Assembly (NCBI GenBank): GCA_000597885.1
Contig: CP004371.1
Coordinates: 2,992,501 to 3,056,500 of the forward strand
From: Flammeovirgaceae bacterium 311
GTDB taxonomy: Bacteria; Bacteroidota; Bacteroidia; Cytophagales; Cyclobacteriaceae
Reading direction: 5' to 3'
Length of the DNA: 64,000 nt
The number at the start of each line of letters is the position of its first letter. The stretch's first letter is position 1. Under the pieces are notes generated by a model. The model saw nothing but the letters and a program-made list of their open reading frames with translations, was not told the DNA's origin and did not search any database. Shown here piece after piece: positions 35,459 to 45,649 of the stretch. The position numbers were made by a program, and so were the translations under genes.

Positions 35459-36415
35459 ATGAAAAATGCCCTGCTATTGCTCTGGATGCTGATTTTCACA
35501 TTTACAGCCTTTGCCCAGAAAGCCGGATCCCTTCAAAAAGCCTTTGAAGTGCAGGAAAATGACCTTATTCCCGAAGGAATTGCCTACGATGCAAAGAGCG
35601 GTAATTTTTATGTGGGCAGCATCAATAAAAGTAAAATTCTGCGCATCACGCCCAGGGGTGCTGTGAGTGATTTTGTGAGGAGCAACGCCTGGGGAAGCTG
35701 GGGTTACCTGGGCTTAGAGGTAGATCCTGAACAGCAGGTGCTCTGGGCATGCCGGTATTTTCCGGCAGCATCGGCCGACAGCGCCGGCTGGGGTGGATTG
35801 TTCAAGTTTGATCTTGCCTCCGGGAAACTTATCGACAGGTACCTGCTCCCCAAAACAGATGTAAGTCACCTGTTCAATGATTTGCTGCTATACGAAAAGG
35901 ATGTATACATTACTGATTCAGAGGCAGGGGCAGTCTTAAAGCTAAACCACCAAACCGATTCGCTGGAGTATGTGGTACCCGCCGGCAAGCTTTCTTATGC
36001 AAACGGCATTACTGCCTCACCCAATGGAAAAGAGCTTATTGTAGCTACTGCCGCCGGTCTGGTTGCTGTAAACCCTGCCAGTGGCGATTTTGCCCCTGTA
36101 GGCACGCCTGGTTACTATATCATAGGCGTTGACGGGCTCTACACCTACAAAGGCGCGCTTATAGGTATGCAAAGCATTTTTAAACCCGAAACGATCTGTA
36201 AGTACGTACTCGATGCATCAGGCAATAAGATCACAGATATTGAGGTGCTCGCCAGCAACCAGCCCTATTTTGAAAAGATCACCACAGGAGCCATAAAAGA
36301 CAAGTGGCTGTACTTTATTGCCAACAGCTATGTATCTGAGCTGGATGAGGAAGGCAGGATCAAAGACAAAAGCAGGCTGAAAAACCTGGTGGTATACAGG
36401 CTGGCACTGGAGTAG
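35459..36415 (+). CDS. Secreted SMP-30/gluconolactonase-like beta-propeller
   Basis: 318 aa. A signal peptide (about 1-19, LLLWMLIFTFTAFAQ) precedes a six-bladed propeller like those of SMP-30/gluconolactonase/strictosidine-synthase-like proteins: LIPEGIAYDAKSGNFYVGSI, LFNDLLLYEKDVYITDSEAG, YANGITASPNGKELIVAT and a C-terminal IANSYVSELDEEGRI. The Glu in PEGI, the Asn in FNDL and the Asn in ANGI fall at the usual metal-ligand positions. Substrate is unknown; lactone hydrolysis is possible. It is convergent with the next gene, with no terminator seen. Confidence 0.78.
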   Translation: MKNALLLLWMLIFTFTAFAQKAGSLQKAFEVQENDLIPEGIAYDAKSGNFYVGSINKSKILRITPRGAVSDFVRSNAWGSWGYLGLEVDPEQQVLWACRYFPAASADSAGWGGLFKFDLASGKLIDRYLLPKTDVSHLFNDLLLYEKDVYITDSEAGAVLKLNHQTDSLEYVVPAGKLSYANGITASPNGKELIVATAAGLVAVNPASGDFAPVGTPGYYIIGVDGLYTYKGALIGMQSIFKPETICKYVLDASGNKITDIEVLASNQPYFEKITTGAIKDKWLYFIANSYVSELDEEGRIKDKSRLKNLVVYRLALE

Positions 36416-36448
36416 GAAAACTAAAAGATTTTATACCAGCTTAAAGGT

Positions 36449-37411
36449 CTAGTTTCCGCTGGTGTTCTGCAGTTCAATGCCGCTGTATTCCTCCTGGCAC
36501 TCTATGTACATACGGGCGGCATAATGCTGGGCTTCTTTTTCCAGGAAGCTGCCCAGATGACAGGGGCTCTTGGTGCCAATTAGCCGCAGAGGGCTGCTGG
36601 CCAGATAATTAAAGTCCAGATAAATATAGCGCGAAAAGGTTTTATACCAGGCATACCGCTCCTTCAGCGGCTGATCGATCCTGTTAAAATAAGGATTCAG
36701 CCACACGGCACCTTCGTACTGCAGGTTATGCATTACTTCATGTGCTACTACCTGGTGGTAATTGAACTCTCCAAAATCAGGTGTACCTACTGCAATGGAG
36801 CTCGCCACCGCATGCCCCACCTGTGTGGTATTGATCAGTTTTTGGGATGGAATATCGTAAAAGAACAAACCTGTTTGCAGAGATCTGGAAAAGTTTAAGC
36901 TGCCGTACTTATGCATGTACACAGCTCCTGCCAGTGTTGAAGGTACTGCTCTCAGCAAAAACTGCCGATCTTTAAAATCGTAATCAGCCCGGACAATCCA
37001 CAGATTGAGGTGCATTCTGTCAAGCATACCTCGGTTTGCTGCCGCATTTTGCACAATTGAGCTTCCTATGGCATTGGTAATCCTGGCCGGCCAGGCCCAT
37101 CCTAATTTTTCCTGCGCATAGATCTGATAGGTCACTGCCTTTGCCTGATGAATGAGCAGGCCTCCTACCGCCCCTTTGCCTAAACCCTTCAAAAAAGCAT
37201 TACCCAGGGTTTGTTCAGGCTTTTTATTGATAGCAGCTCCAACACCCCCAAGCAGCGCGTTGATGCCAACATTGTATGCAGCCAGGCCCATGCGCTGCGA
37301 CTGGTAGGTCTGCGCCTTTACTCCTCCCACAGCAGCACATAGCAGTACCAGGGCACATAATGTATTACAAAAGTACCGCCCTCCCAGGTAATGTACAGTG
37401 GGTAATTTCAT
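36449..37411 (-). CDS. Secreted protein with HExxH motif, function unknown
   Basis: 320 aa from the ATG at 37411; a TTG three codons earlier is less likely. It has a signal peptide (ALVLLCAAVGGVKAQ). A Gly/Ala-rich segment (about 40-85, NALLGGVGAAINKKPEQTLG) could sit against a membrane. HEVMHNLQYEG near residue 232 matches the HExxH zinc-protease motif, and a Glu-rich segment (FLEKEAQHYAARMYIE) about 65 residues later could supply a third ligand. No family was recognised. Metalloprotease activity is only suggested. Single gene. Confidence 0.65.
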   Translation of the reverse strand: MKLPTVHYLGGRYFCNTLCALVLLCAAVGGVKAQTYQSQRMGLAAYNVGINALLGGVGAAINKKPEQTLGNAFLKGLGKGAVGGLLIHQAKAVTYQIYAQEKLGWAWPARITNAIGSSIVQNAAANRGMLDRMHLNLWIVRADYDFKDRQFLLRAVPSTLAGAVYMHKYGSLNFSRSLQTGLFFYDIPSQKLINTTQVGHAVASSIAVGTPDFGEFNYHQVVAHEVMHNLQYEGAVWLNPYFNRIDQPLKERYAWYKTFSRYIYLDFNYLASSPLRLIGTKSPCHLGSFLEKEAQHYAARMYIECQEEYSGIELQNTSGN

Positions 37412-37652
37412 GCAGCGCAAGCTAAACCATTAAGCTACAAAAAAATATGTATAAGTTACAACAATAAGCTAAAGCGGCCCTTCCTGCACCTTAAATTCTT
37501 ATCGGCAGTGAATTATGCAAAAGGGGCGACTCAGGTATCTTCAGAAATTGTTATCAATATGGGAGGATGGGCCGGGGCTGGAGGGTGCCATTTTCGGAGA
37601 ACAAAGCGAAGGCTGCTAAAGGCTGGATCAGCTGCGCCCTGATGAGCTGCCG

Positions 37653-37686
37653 AAAAAAAAAAGGAGACCTTTCAGGATCTCCTTTT
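37653..37686 (-). terminator. Terminator of the DUF4168-like gene
   Basis: A 9-bp stem, AAAAGGAGA (37659-37667) with TCTCCTTTT (37678-37686), is followed on the minus strand by a run of ten U residues from the A tract at 37653-37662. Confidence 0.85.
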
Positions 37687-37705
37687 CATGTAAAGAAAGA
37701 ATTAA

Positions 37706-38233
37706 CTAATCTACTCTGTTCTGTAGCAGTTCATTTACTTTTTGCTGTACATCAGGGCTTTGCTGGTACGCAATAATGATCTGCTGATAAGTTTCTACAC
37801 CCAGATCCTGCTCAATAACTTGCTGCATTTCAGTTTCGGTTTCTTTCTGAACCCCCATTATTTTTTGGGCAGCGTTGTTGAAAGAAGCCATCTCTTCTGC
37901 AGTAGCATTAATATCTGCTGCACTTTGCTGTTGCTGCTGGGCCTGCAGAATTTCATTGAAACGGTTTATATCCAGATTCTCATCTTCAATAGCCTTAAGC
38001 ATTTCACCCTCGCTTTGCTGCTGAATTTCAACTACCTGAACATATACATCGGCAAATTTTTCTAATTCCGCATCGCTGAAATCATCACGAACAGGCTGCT
38101 CCTGCTGCATTGGCTCCTGTTGTTGCTGTGGCTGGGTTGTTTGAGCCATGGTGGCACCTGCCATGAATAAAAGAAAGCACAGAGAATATATAAATTTCTT
38201 CCCCAGGACATCCCCTACTTTTGAGTAATTCAT
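37706..38233 (-). CDS. DUF4168-like secreted helical protein
   Basis: 175 aa. A signal peptide (FIYSLCFLLFMAGATMAQ) is followed by a Gln-rich linker. Two related helical segments come next (FSDAELEKFADVYVQVVEI at about 52, and MASFNNAAQKIMGVQKETE later), the usual layout of DUF4168 proteins. Very Gln/Glu-rich and probably periplasmic. Function unknown. It is divergent from the EF-hand lipoprotein gene across a 440-bp AT-rich gap. Confidence 0.72.
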   Translation of the reverse strand: MNYSKVGDVLGKKFIYSLCFLLFMAGATMAQTTQPQQQQEPMQQEQPVRDDFSDAELEKFADVYVQVVEIQQQSEGEMLKAIEDENLDINRFNEILQAQQQQQSAADINATAEEMASFNNAAQKIMGVQKETETEMQQVIEQDLGVETYQQIIIAYQQSPDVQQKVNELLQNRVD

Positions 38234-38673
38234 AAAAATCAGATTTAATAAAACTTAATTAACTATACTTTAATCTTCTATGAGCGAAAAGTATGAGAGA
38301 CTTTACTGCTGACATAAAAAAAATGTTCTGGTAATTAAGTATTTACAGGAATTAATCATCTTTTAATACAAATAACTCTGCTTTATATCTCAATACTACT
38401 CCACAACAGTAGTTCGTAATCTATACTTGTTTATCCCTTTGCTAAATTCAGAATACAGGTTTAAGAGCATTCCAGCACTATTTAAACCTGTTCATATCCT
38501 TATTATAAAACCTAAATAGGTAAAGAGCATTAGCGCAGAGAGCTTCTTCATCTATGACTATTGATAAATAATATATAACATAATTAATACACCTATTTTG
38601 CAACTCATTCACCCAGAGCCGTATACTATAAGAGTAATATAAAATGAATTATATAATTAATATAAATTGAAAT
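38234..38673. other. AT-rich divergent intergenic region
   Basis: 440 bp, strongly AT-rich, with no open frame of note. It must contain the promoters of the DUF4168-like gene and the EF-hand gene. CTATTTTG at 38593-38600 is one base off the TAnnTTTG -7 consensus. Nothing else was seen. Confidence 0.5.
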
Positions 38674-39504
38674 ATGAAACTTAAGAATAATAAAATAGAT
38701 AGAAATAACATCGCTCATAATCCAAAGAATCTGCTCAGTAGTATCATAGCAGCATCTTTCTTAGTATTTGGTGCAGCATCTTGTGCAGACAGGCCTATGG
38801 CTGATACCAGCACAACGACTACTCCTACAACAGGTACCACTACTACAACCGGAACTACCTCTACAACAACTGGTACCACAGGAACAGTAGGTACTACCGG
38901 AACTACTGGTACCACGGGCACTACTGGTACAGTTGGTACAACAGGAACTGCTAATGATGGCTACACCACCACCGATCGTGTATCTAACACCGATATGGGA
39001 TATTCCAGCTGGGATACAAATGCCGACAACAGAATTGACAGAACCGAGTTTGATACCCGCATGAGCGATGATGCTACTTATCAAAACTGGCAGAATAACC
39101 AGGGACAATTTACCCAGAATGAATTCAATCAGGGTATTTATGACCGCTGGGACGCTGATCGTGATGGCTACATCAATAGTGATGAGTATAATACTGGTAA
39201 CGCTGCCTGGGAAACTCAATATGGTAACAACTTCTCCACCTGGGATCAGAACCGCGACAACAGGTTAGATACAAATGAGTTTAACAGTGGTATGACACAA
39301 ACCGGTGTATACAATGAATGGGACCGCGACAGAGACGGCACTATTAACGACACCGAGTTTAACGAAGGTACTTTTAATACCTGGGACAGCAACCGGGATG
39401 GTTACCTGGATGACAATGAGTATAACAATGCTGATTATGACAACTGGTCAGGCAACAGCATAAACAACAGAGGTACTGGTACAGGCATTAACAATGAGTA
39501 CTAG
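38674..39504 (+). CDS. EF-hand repeat lipoprotein with Thr/Gly-rich stalk
   Basis: 276 aa. The N-terminal signal is unusually late, with a polar leader and then SSIIAASFLVFGAASC (Cys at about 37). A low-complexity Thr/Gly/Val stalk (about 45-95) follows, then five EF-hand-like loops: DTNADNRIDRTEF, DADRDGYINSDEY, DQNRDNRLDTNEF, DRDRDGTINDTEF and DSNRDGYLDDNEY. Each is preceded by Trp, as a repeated WD step. It is likely a surface calcium-binding protein; the role is unknown. It ends in a strong terminator. The stalk-coding DNA is itself repetitive. Confidence 0.85.
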   Translation: MKLKNNKIDRNNIAHNPKNLLSSIIAASFLVFGAASCADRPMADTSTTTTPTTGTTTTTGTTSTTTGTTGTVGTTGTTGTTGTTGTVGTTGTANDGYTTTDRVSNTDMGYSSWDTNADNRIDRTEFDTRMSDDATYQNWQNNQGQFTQNEFNQGIYDRWDADRDGYINSDEYNTGNAAWETQYGNNFSTWDQNRDNRLDTNEFNSGMTQTGVYNEWDRDRDGTINDTEFNEGTFNTWDSNRDGYLDDNEYNNADYDNWSGNSINNRGTGTGINNEY

Positions 39505-39540
39505 TCGATAGTCTGAATAGACTTGATATTTAGATCAAAA

Positions 39541-39584
39541 AAACAGAACCCTGGTCCTAAAATGGCCGGGGTTCTGTTTTTTTT
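39541..39584 (+). terminator. Terminator of the EF-hand gene
   Basis: A 14-bp stem with one G-U pair (39541-39554 with 39666-offset arm 39566-39579) runs into eight T residues. It lies 37 bp after the stop codon. Confidence 0.9.
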
Positions 39585-39626
39585 ATGCCGGTATCTATAT
39601 CAGATTCTTCTATTGAAGAGGCCCAA

Positions 39627-40865
39627 TTATTTACCAATGCTCTCCAGCACACGTGCAACCAAACCATCCAGTGCTTTATTTTCTATCCAGCGGGCAACAA
39701 CAATCAAATCATGTTCTTCATCCACATATACCATGTTAGTGCCCGCTCCCAAATGGGCAAAGGCAGTTTCCGGAGCACTTGGAAAAAGCTTTTTATCAGT
39801 ATTCAGAAAATAATTCATAAAACCATAACCCGTATTGGCAGCAGTAGGCGTCCTGGCTTGCCTGATCCAGTTCTCCGATAAGATCTGTTTATCCTTCCAC
39901 CTGCCCCTGCGCAGTGTCAGGTAGCCAAAACGGGCCTGGTCCAGTGCACTGATGAACATACCCCCACCCCAGTGTGCTCCTCCGCTTACTACCTGCACCG
40001 GCTGGCCATCCAGAATGATCCAGGAGTTTTCATAGCCCAGCCAGCGCCAGCTGCTGGAGGCGCCGATGGGGTCCATCACCTGCTCTTTTAGCACCTGCGG
40101 GAGGGGCCTGCGCCAAACATTGGTAGCTGCAAGTGCCAGTACGTTTACCCGCACGTCGTTGTATTTATAAACACTGCCTGGTTCATGGCGGCCCCGGGTA
40201 CGCCAGGTGCTTGCTTCGCCTTCAGGCCGGTCGGCCCAGTCTGGCTTGCCCCAGAGCGTACCCTCCCAGTCGCTGGTTTGGCGCAGCAGGTGATCCCAGC
40301 TTATTTTTCGGTTGTGTGCTGTAGCGAAAAGCTCCAGCACTTCTGATTGCGCCAGCCCATCGGCTTTGTTGCCGCTGGAAGTTGGTGAATATGGAATAAT
40401 GGGAGCCATATAGGAATGCACGGCATCGTTGAGCTGGTGAATCAGGCCATGGTCGAAAGCCAGGCCCACCACCGTCGATAAAAAGCTTTTGCTTACACTG
40501 TAGGTCATATTCACTTCTGCAGGGTCGCCCCACTGGGCTACAATAAATCCTCCCCTGATGACGAGGCCTGCAGGTTCTCCCCGCTCCTTGAACGGACCAA
40601 TGGCATCGCCAAAAGGCTCCTTTCCAAAGCTCTGGTAGTGGGCTTCTTTTAAGTTCCTGGGTGCCTTCGCTTCGTTTTCTATGGCAAATTGTATGGCATT
40701 CTGCAGCTTCGCCTCATCCATGCCCATGGCTGCCGGTGTTCTTACCTCCCAGTTACCAGCCTCCGGAAAGTATACCTTTTCCTTCTTTCGCTGGGCAAAA
40801 GTTTCACTGTTAAAATGGAAGCTAAGAAGCAGGAGCAACCATAGCACATACTTTTGATTCATCAT
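39627..40865 (-). CDS. Secreted serine beta-lactamase-like hydrolase
   Basis: 412 aa. A signal peptide (LWLLLLLSFHFNSETFAQ) precedes a class C beta-lactamase/DD-peptidase-type domain: SVSKSF with nucleophile Ser123 and Lys126, the YxN motif in YKYNDVRVNVL and a C-terminal HLGAGTNMVYVDEEHDLI in the place of the KTG strand. The family covers esterases, peptidases and beta-lactamases; nothing here points to antibiotic resistance. Two adjacent ATGs (40865, 40862) could start it. It is convergent with the EF-hand gene. Confidence 0.88.
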   Translation of the reverse strand: MMNQKYVLWLLLLLSFHFNSETFAQRKKEKVYFPEAGNWEVRTPAAMGMDEAKLQNAIQFAIENEAKAPRNLKEAHYQSFGKEPFGDAIGPFKERGEPAGLVIRGGFIVAQWGDPAEVNMTYSVSKSFLSTVVGLAFDHGLIHQLNDAVHSYMAPIIPYSPTSSGNKADGLAQSEVLELFATAHNRKISWDHLLRQTSDWEGTLWGKPDWADRPEGEASTWRTRGRHEPGSVYKYNDVRVNVLALAATNVWRRPLPQVLKEQVMDPIGASSSWRWLGYENSWIILDGQPVQVVSGGAHWGGGMFISALDQARFGYLTLRRGRWKDKQILSENWIRQARTPTAANTGYGFMNYFLNTDKKLFPSAPETAFAHLGAGTNMVYVDEEHDLIVVARWIENKALDGLVARVLESIGK

Positions 40866-41159
40866 TCAATATTCAATTATAGCCATCAATCATGCCTACA
40901 AAGGCATTTAATAGAAATTCTATTCAAACTCAAGCCAATTAACGGCCAATTTATGGTTATAAAAGCAAAATGGTTACTAAACAATATCATATCCCTGATC
41001 TTTTTTTGCTATAACACCCTCATTCACATAACACTACACATTTACAAGATTTAGTTATATTTCCCAGCAGCTCAAAAAGCTTGCTTCATTCATTTATACT
41101 TCTTTTTTTTGGCAGTTACTTCTCTCTCTAAATCTTTCTCATTTTTAACTTCATTACCG

Positions 41160-42098
41160 ATGAAACATGTATTTACCTTTTTTTTACTATTGATTACTTA
41201 TACTGCAGTTGCCCAGTATAAATTTCCTAAGCAGGAATTAGCAACAGCCGTTAAAGGCAAAACATTGGCCGTTCAACTCCTGAATGAAACTGATGAAAGT
41301 GATAAAAACATCAACGCTGCCCTACAAGATGCCTTTACCACAAACTGGAAACTAACACCTGTTGAGTTTTTCTCGCCAGCGGATATAAAACAACTAAGAG
41401 AAAGCCGCAACGAAAAGTATGCAGTACTAACTCAGCAGGATGAGCTCAAAAAAGACATCAGAACATACTACATCGATAATAAAGGACGCAGACAAAACTT
41501 TGGAGGCGCATCAGGCCAGCATCAAAAGTTCAAATACTCTGCTTTTACCTTTTCTTATTACGATTTTGACCTGATCCTCTTTCAGAAGAAAAAAGAAGTA
41601 AACGTTACTTCTATCAGCTTTGCCAATGGTGAGCTTTCTAAAGCAGATTACCTGTATCTCACCCAACAGCTATCCAGACTTGTGGAGAATGCTGCCAACG
41701 CAACCCCTATGAAAAAGTACTACAGCGTTGACAGGAATATTGAAACACTCAAGAATTACAATCTTGTGCTGCTCAATGACTTTTTCAAAGAGAAAGAAAG
41801 GCCGGAAATTGACAAAAACTACGAAAATAAGTTTGAGCTGGTGGATTACGAAAAATATGAAGACGTGATTCTTAGCCAGGAAGCAAATACAGGCTATGTG
41901 AAAATTATATGGTCGAACCAGCACGAAACTTATGCCTGGGTAGTTGTTGACAGCCAGGATGGAAGCATTTTATCGCTGCTTAGCTTTGGTGGTGTTAGAT
42001 TTGGAAAAAACCACGACGCCAATGATATCATCAAGGTAAAGCACCTGAAATATATTACTGCAAAGGGAGGACAAAACCTCAACAACAGGTATAAATAG
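41160..42098 (+). CDS. Secreted protein of unknown function
   Basis: 312 aa from the ATG at 41160 (MKHVFTFFLLLITYTAVAQ), a clear signal peptide; the upstream in-frame extension from a TTG has none. The mature protein is mixed alpha/beta and Lys-rich, without Cys or a recognised motif. Features include VQLLNETDESDKNINAALQD, FTFSYYDFDLILFQKKKEV and a C-terminal WVVVDSQDGSILSLLSFGG. Probably periplasmic. Monocistronic with a shared terminator. Confidence 0.75.
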   Translation: MKHVFTFFLLLITYTAVAQYKFPKQELATAVKGKTLAVQLLNETDESDKNINAALQDAFTTNWKLTPVEFFSPADIKQLRESRNEKYAVLTQQDELKKDIRTYYIDNKGRRQNFGGASGQHQKFKYSAFTFSYYDFDLILFQKKKEVNVTSISFANGELSKADYLYLTQQLSRLVENAANATPMKKYYSVDRNIETLKNYNLVLLNDFFKEKERPEIDKNYENKFELVDYEKYEDVILSQEANTGYVKIIWSNQHETYAWVVVDSQDGSILSLLSFGGVRFGKNHDANDIIKVKHLKYITAKGGQNLNNRYK

Positions 42099-42153
42099 GA
42101 GAAGAAACGTTTTTTTACAGGATCTATCTCTAGCAGCAGGCAGCGCTATAAAC

Positions 42154-42188
42154 AAAAACCCCTGACCAAAAATGAGCCAGGGGTTTTT
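42154..42188. terminator. Bidirectional terminator
   Basis: A perfect 11-bp stem, AAAAACCCCTG (42154-42164) with CAGGGGTTTTT (42178-42188), provides U runs in both directions. It lies between the convergent unknown secreted protein gene and clpB. Confidence 0.88.
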
Positions 42189-42208
42189 ATTATCTAACAT
42201 TCTCACTA

Positions 42209-44830
42209 TTACTTTTCTTCAATCTGCACCTCGTTGAGGTTCAGGAACTCGATCTGGCGCTGGTCGTTCAGGGTAACGCCGATCACGTCTTCCTTATTTA
42301 CACGGCCGGCCAGGATCTCCTTACTTAACGGGTTCAGGATCTCACGCTGCATCACGCGCTTCAGCGGACGGGCACCAAAGGTTGGGTCGAATCCTACCTC
42401 GCCCAGGTAATCCAGCACATCGTCGGTGGCTTCTATCTTCACCCCGTTTTCTTCCAGGCGTTTCTGGATCAGGCGGAACTGGATGTCCACAATCTGGCGG
42501 ATTACCGATTTATCCAACGGACGGAACATGATCACCTCGTCGATCCTGTTGAGGAACTCCGGACGCACCTGCCTGCGCAGTTGGTCTATTACCTCATTCT
42601 TGGTAATTTCCACCACCTCATCCTCATTGAAAGGATTCAGCTCCTTAAAGCGCTCCTGGATCAGGTGCGAACCAATGTTGGTGGTCATGATGATGATGGT
42701 GTTCTTAAAGTTCGCCACACGGCCTTTGTTGTCCGTCAGGCGGCCATCGTCCAGTACCTGCAGCAGGATGTTGAACACATCGGGGTGCGCCTTCTCGATC
42801 TCATCCAGCAATACTACTGAATAAGGCTTGCGACGCACGGCCTCGGTTAACTGCCCACCCTCATCATAGCCTACATAGCCGGGAGGCGCTCCCACCAGGC
42901 GGCTTACCGCATGGCGCTCCTGGTACTCACTCATGTCGATGCGCACCATGGCGCTTTCGTCGTTAAAGAGGTACTCGGCCAGGGCTTTGGCCAGCTCGGT
43001 TTTACCCACACCGGTAGTACCCAGGAAAATGAACGATCCGATAGGACGCTTAGGATCCTGCAGACCGGCACGGCTGCGGCGTACGGCATCAGAAAGCGCT
43101 TCGATGGCTTCTTTCTGCCCGGCTACGCGTTTGCCCAGCTCTTCCTCCAGGTGAAGCAGCTTTTCACGCTCGCTCTGCAGCATTTTGCTTACTGGTATGC
43201 CCGTCCAGCGGGCTACTATTTCCGCGATGTCTTCGGCATCTACCTCTTCTTTAATAAGGCTGTTACCCTGGTTCAGCGCCTTCACTTTTTCCTGCAGCAC
43301 CTTCAACTTTTCTTCGGCTTCGCGGATATGGCCATAGCGGATCTCGGCCACACGGCCATAATCGCCGGCACGTTCGGCCTGCTCGGCTTCCAGTTTAAAG
43401 TGCTCAATGTCTTCTTTGGCCTGCCGGATGCCCTGTACTACCTCTTTTTCACTTTCCCACTTGGCTTTCAGGCCACTGCGCTTCTCGTTCAGATCGGCAA
43501 TTTCGCGGGTAAGCTGGGTTTCTTTATCCAGGTCTTTTTCGCGGCGTATGGCCTCGCGCTCAATCTCCAGCTGCATAATGCGGCGGTTCAGCTCATCAAG
43601 CTCTTCCGGCATGGAGTCGATCTCCAGGCGTAGCTTGGCAGCCGCCTCGTCCATCAGGTCAATAGCCTTGTCTGGCAGGAAGCGCTCTGTAATATAGCGC
43701 TGGCTAAGCTCTACCGAAGCAATCACGGCATCATCCTTAATGCGTACACCGTGGTGCAGCTCGTATTTATCTTTGATACCGCGCAAAATGGAGATGGCAT
43801 CGGGGATATTAGGCTCATCTACAGTTACAGACTGGAAACGGCGTTCCAGGGCCTTGTCTTTCTCCACATACTTCTGGTACTCTTTTAAGGTAGTAGCACC
43901 GATGGTATGCAACTCGCCACGGGCCAGGGCAGGCTTCAGCAGGTTAGCTGCGTCCATGGCACCCTCGCCACCACCGCCTGCACCAATCAGGGTATGCATT
44001 TCATCTATGAAGAGAATGATCTCACCGGCACTGTCCTGCACCTCTTTGATGACTGCCTTCAGGCGCTCCTCGAACTCACCTTTGTATTTGGCACCTGCTA
44101 CCAGCAAACCCATATCCAGGGCTACAATCTGCTTGCTTTTCAGGTTTTCGGGCACATCGCCCTGCACAATACGCTGGGCCAGTCCTTCTACAATAGCGGT
44201 TTTACCCACCCCTGGCTCACCAAGCAGGATCGGGTTATTTTTGGTGCGGCGGCTCAGGATCTGCAGCACCCGCCTGATCTCTTCATCGCGACCAATCACA
44301 GGATCTATTTTGCCCTGCTTGGCCATCTCGTTCAGGTTGTTGGAGTAACGCTCCAGCGACTTATACTTAGCCTCAGCGTTAGCGTCTGTTACCTTGCTGC
44401 CACCACGCAATTCTTTAATGGCGGTTTTCAGGTCCTTTTCACTGACCCCCAGTTCTTTCAGGATTTTACCGGCACGATCGCCGGAATCCAGAATTCCCAG
44501 GATAATGTGCTCAATGGCAACAAATTCATCTCCGAATGTTTTCAGGAAATCCTCTGCCTTGCGCATGGCAGCAGCAGAAGCATTTGAAAGGTAGGGCTGT
44601 GAGCCGCTTACCTTCGGATAGCCCTTAATGAGCTCATCCAGCTTATTATCGAGCTGAAGGCGGTTTACGTTCAGCTTTTTCAGCAGGTACGGCACTACAT
44701 TTTCATCAACCGTAAGCAGTGCCTTCAGGAGGTGCCCGGGCTCAATGGCCTGCTGCTGATTACCAACGGCAATCTCACCAGACTTCTGCACGGCCTCCTG
44801 TGCCTTGATTGTATATTTATCGAAGTTCAT
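42209..44830 (-). CDS. clpB: ClpB disaggregase
   Basis: 873 aa, the usual length. The Clp N domain (1-145) is followed by AAA1 with Walker A GEPGVGKT (from about 204) and Walker [12 protein letters not shown]. The ClpB-specific coiled-coil middle domain (about 405-530) comes next, then AAA2 with Walker A GTTGVGKT (from about 604), Walker [15 protein letters not shown] and [11 protein letters not shown], and the C-terminal small domain. It works with DnaK to rescue aggregated proteins in the cytoplasm. Single gene. No CIRCE element was seen upstream; an AGACA-AAA-TGTCT inverted repeat lies about 110 bp before the start. Confidence 0.97.
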   Translation of the reverse strand: MNFDKYTIKAQEAVQKSGEIAVGNQQQAIEPGHLLKALLTVDENVVPYLLKKLNVNRLQLDNKLDELIKGYPKVSGSQPYLSNASAAAMRKAEDFLKTFGDEFVAIEHIILGILDSGDRAGKILKELGVSEKDLKTAIKELRGGSKVTDANAEAKYKSLERYSNNLNEMAKQGKIDPVIGRDEEIRRVLQILSRRTKNNPILLGEPGVGKTAIVEGLAQRIVQGDVPENLKSKQIVALDMGLLVAGAKYKGEFEERLKAVIKEVQDSAGEIILFIDEMHTLIGAGGGGEGAMDAANLLKPALARGELHTIGATTLKEYQKYVEKDKALERRFQSVTVDEPNIPDAISILRGIKDKYELHHGVRIKDDAVIASVELSQRYITERFLPDKAIDLMDEAAAKLRLEIDSMPEELDELNRRIMQLEIEREAIRREKDLDKETQLTREIADLNEKRSGLKAKWESEKEVVQGIRQAKEDIEHFKLEAEQAERAGDYGRVAEIRYGHIREAEEKLKVLQEKVKALNQGNSLIKEEVDAEDIAEIVARWTGIPVSKMLQSEREKLLHLEEELGKRVAGQKEAIEALSDAVRRSRAGLQDPKRPIGSFIFLGTTGVGKTELAKALAEYLFNDESAMVRIDMSEYQERHAVSRLVGAPPGYVGYDEGGQLTEAVRRKPYSVVLLDEIEKAHPDVFNILLQVLDDGRLTDNKGRVANFKNTIIIMTTNIGSHLIQERFKELNPFNEDEVVEITKNEVIDQLRRQVRPEFLNRIDEVIMFRPLDKSVIRQIVDIQFRLIQKRLEENGVKIEATDDVLDYLGEVGFDPTFGARPLKRVMQREILNPLSKEILAGRVNKEDVIGVTLNDQRQIEFLNLNEVQIEEK

Positions 44831-45649
44831 AGGTTCTGTGTTATTTTCATCAGCATAATATCAAATGCTGCACCAGGTTAATTGTTCAGCTTCTTTTAAG
44901 CCATAATGGCACTTTTTTAAGAAATTATAATGACAAACAAGACAAAATGTCTTTTATATGTGCAAATAGCGCAACAGCATGACTCGTTTGAGTGGCGGCC
45001 AGGTGAGGCAGCCAATTGCGTTTGACCACTGCTCATACTGGTGAAAATTGTCTGGAAAGCCGACGGTTAAATTGCCGGTAATTCCGGGCTATCTCAGCTG
45101 CAGCCTTACACCTGTTCACGGCATTTTCAAATCATTATGGCCCATAGAAGGCAGTAGCAAAAAGCTGGATTTGTGTCTGTGTTGGTACATTGATACCCAT
45201 ATCGCCCCTATCTGCCCGAAAGAGATGCGCATAAACAAACGGAAATCCTACGCACGTAAGCACACAGGCTTCATTGAAGAATAATTTCAGGATCTGGTTT
45301 CGCCATTTATACCGCTAACTGGGCAGAAACAAAGCTTTCATATTTATGAATCCTGCTCGATATAGGATTATTGCAAAATATATGGCAGGATCATATTTCT
45401 AAAACTCCTCAAAACAGCGCATTTTAGTCTAGTCTGATACTGCTAAAGTATAAAAACAGAAGAGTAGCTAAATTATTCTTCACCTCGTCCATTCTAAATC
45501 TTACACACACCGTTCAAGCCTGCAGCCCTTCCTGTACATCCTTTATTTTCTGGTCTCCGTCTTTTTATAAAACTTGTGACCGGATAATTGTCTTGCAGCA
45601 TGCTTTTGCCGCGCAATTATTTAGCCTCTTTTACCTAAACTATTCCTTT
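44831..45649. other. Long intergenic region between clpB and the adhesin gene
   Basis: 819 bp with no credible gene. A 78-codon frame at 45048-45284 starts with TTG and has no features. The in-frame stretch at 45593-45649 before the adhesin ATG is not signal-peptide-like. AGACA-AAA-TGTCT (44940-44952) is a small inverted repeat on the clpB side. No RNA gene was recognised. Confidence 0.6.

Noticed and set aside
43740-44348. Long open frame opposite clpB (about 200 codons), with similar long antisense frames across clpB, the membrane regulator and the RND gene
   Set aside because: These frames lie opposite strongly conserved genes, follow their codon bias and show no signal peptide or domain.
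44831-44960. CIRCE or other heat-shock operator before clpB
   Set aside because: No TTAGCACTC-N9-GAGTGCTAA match; the small AGACA-AAA-TGTCT repeat is too short to assign.
45048-45284. Possible 78-aa gene between clpB and the adhesin
   Set aside because: TTG start, no recognisable motif, no ribosome-binding context and no compositional support.
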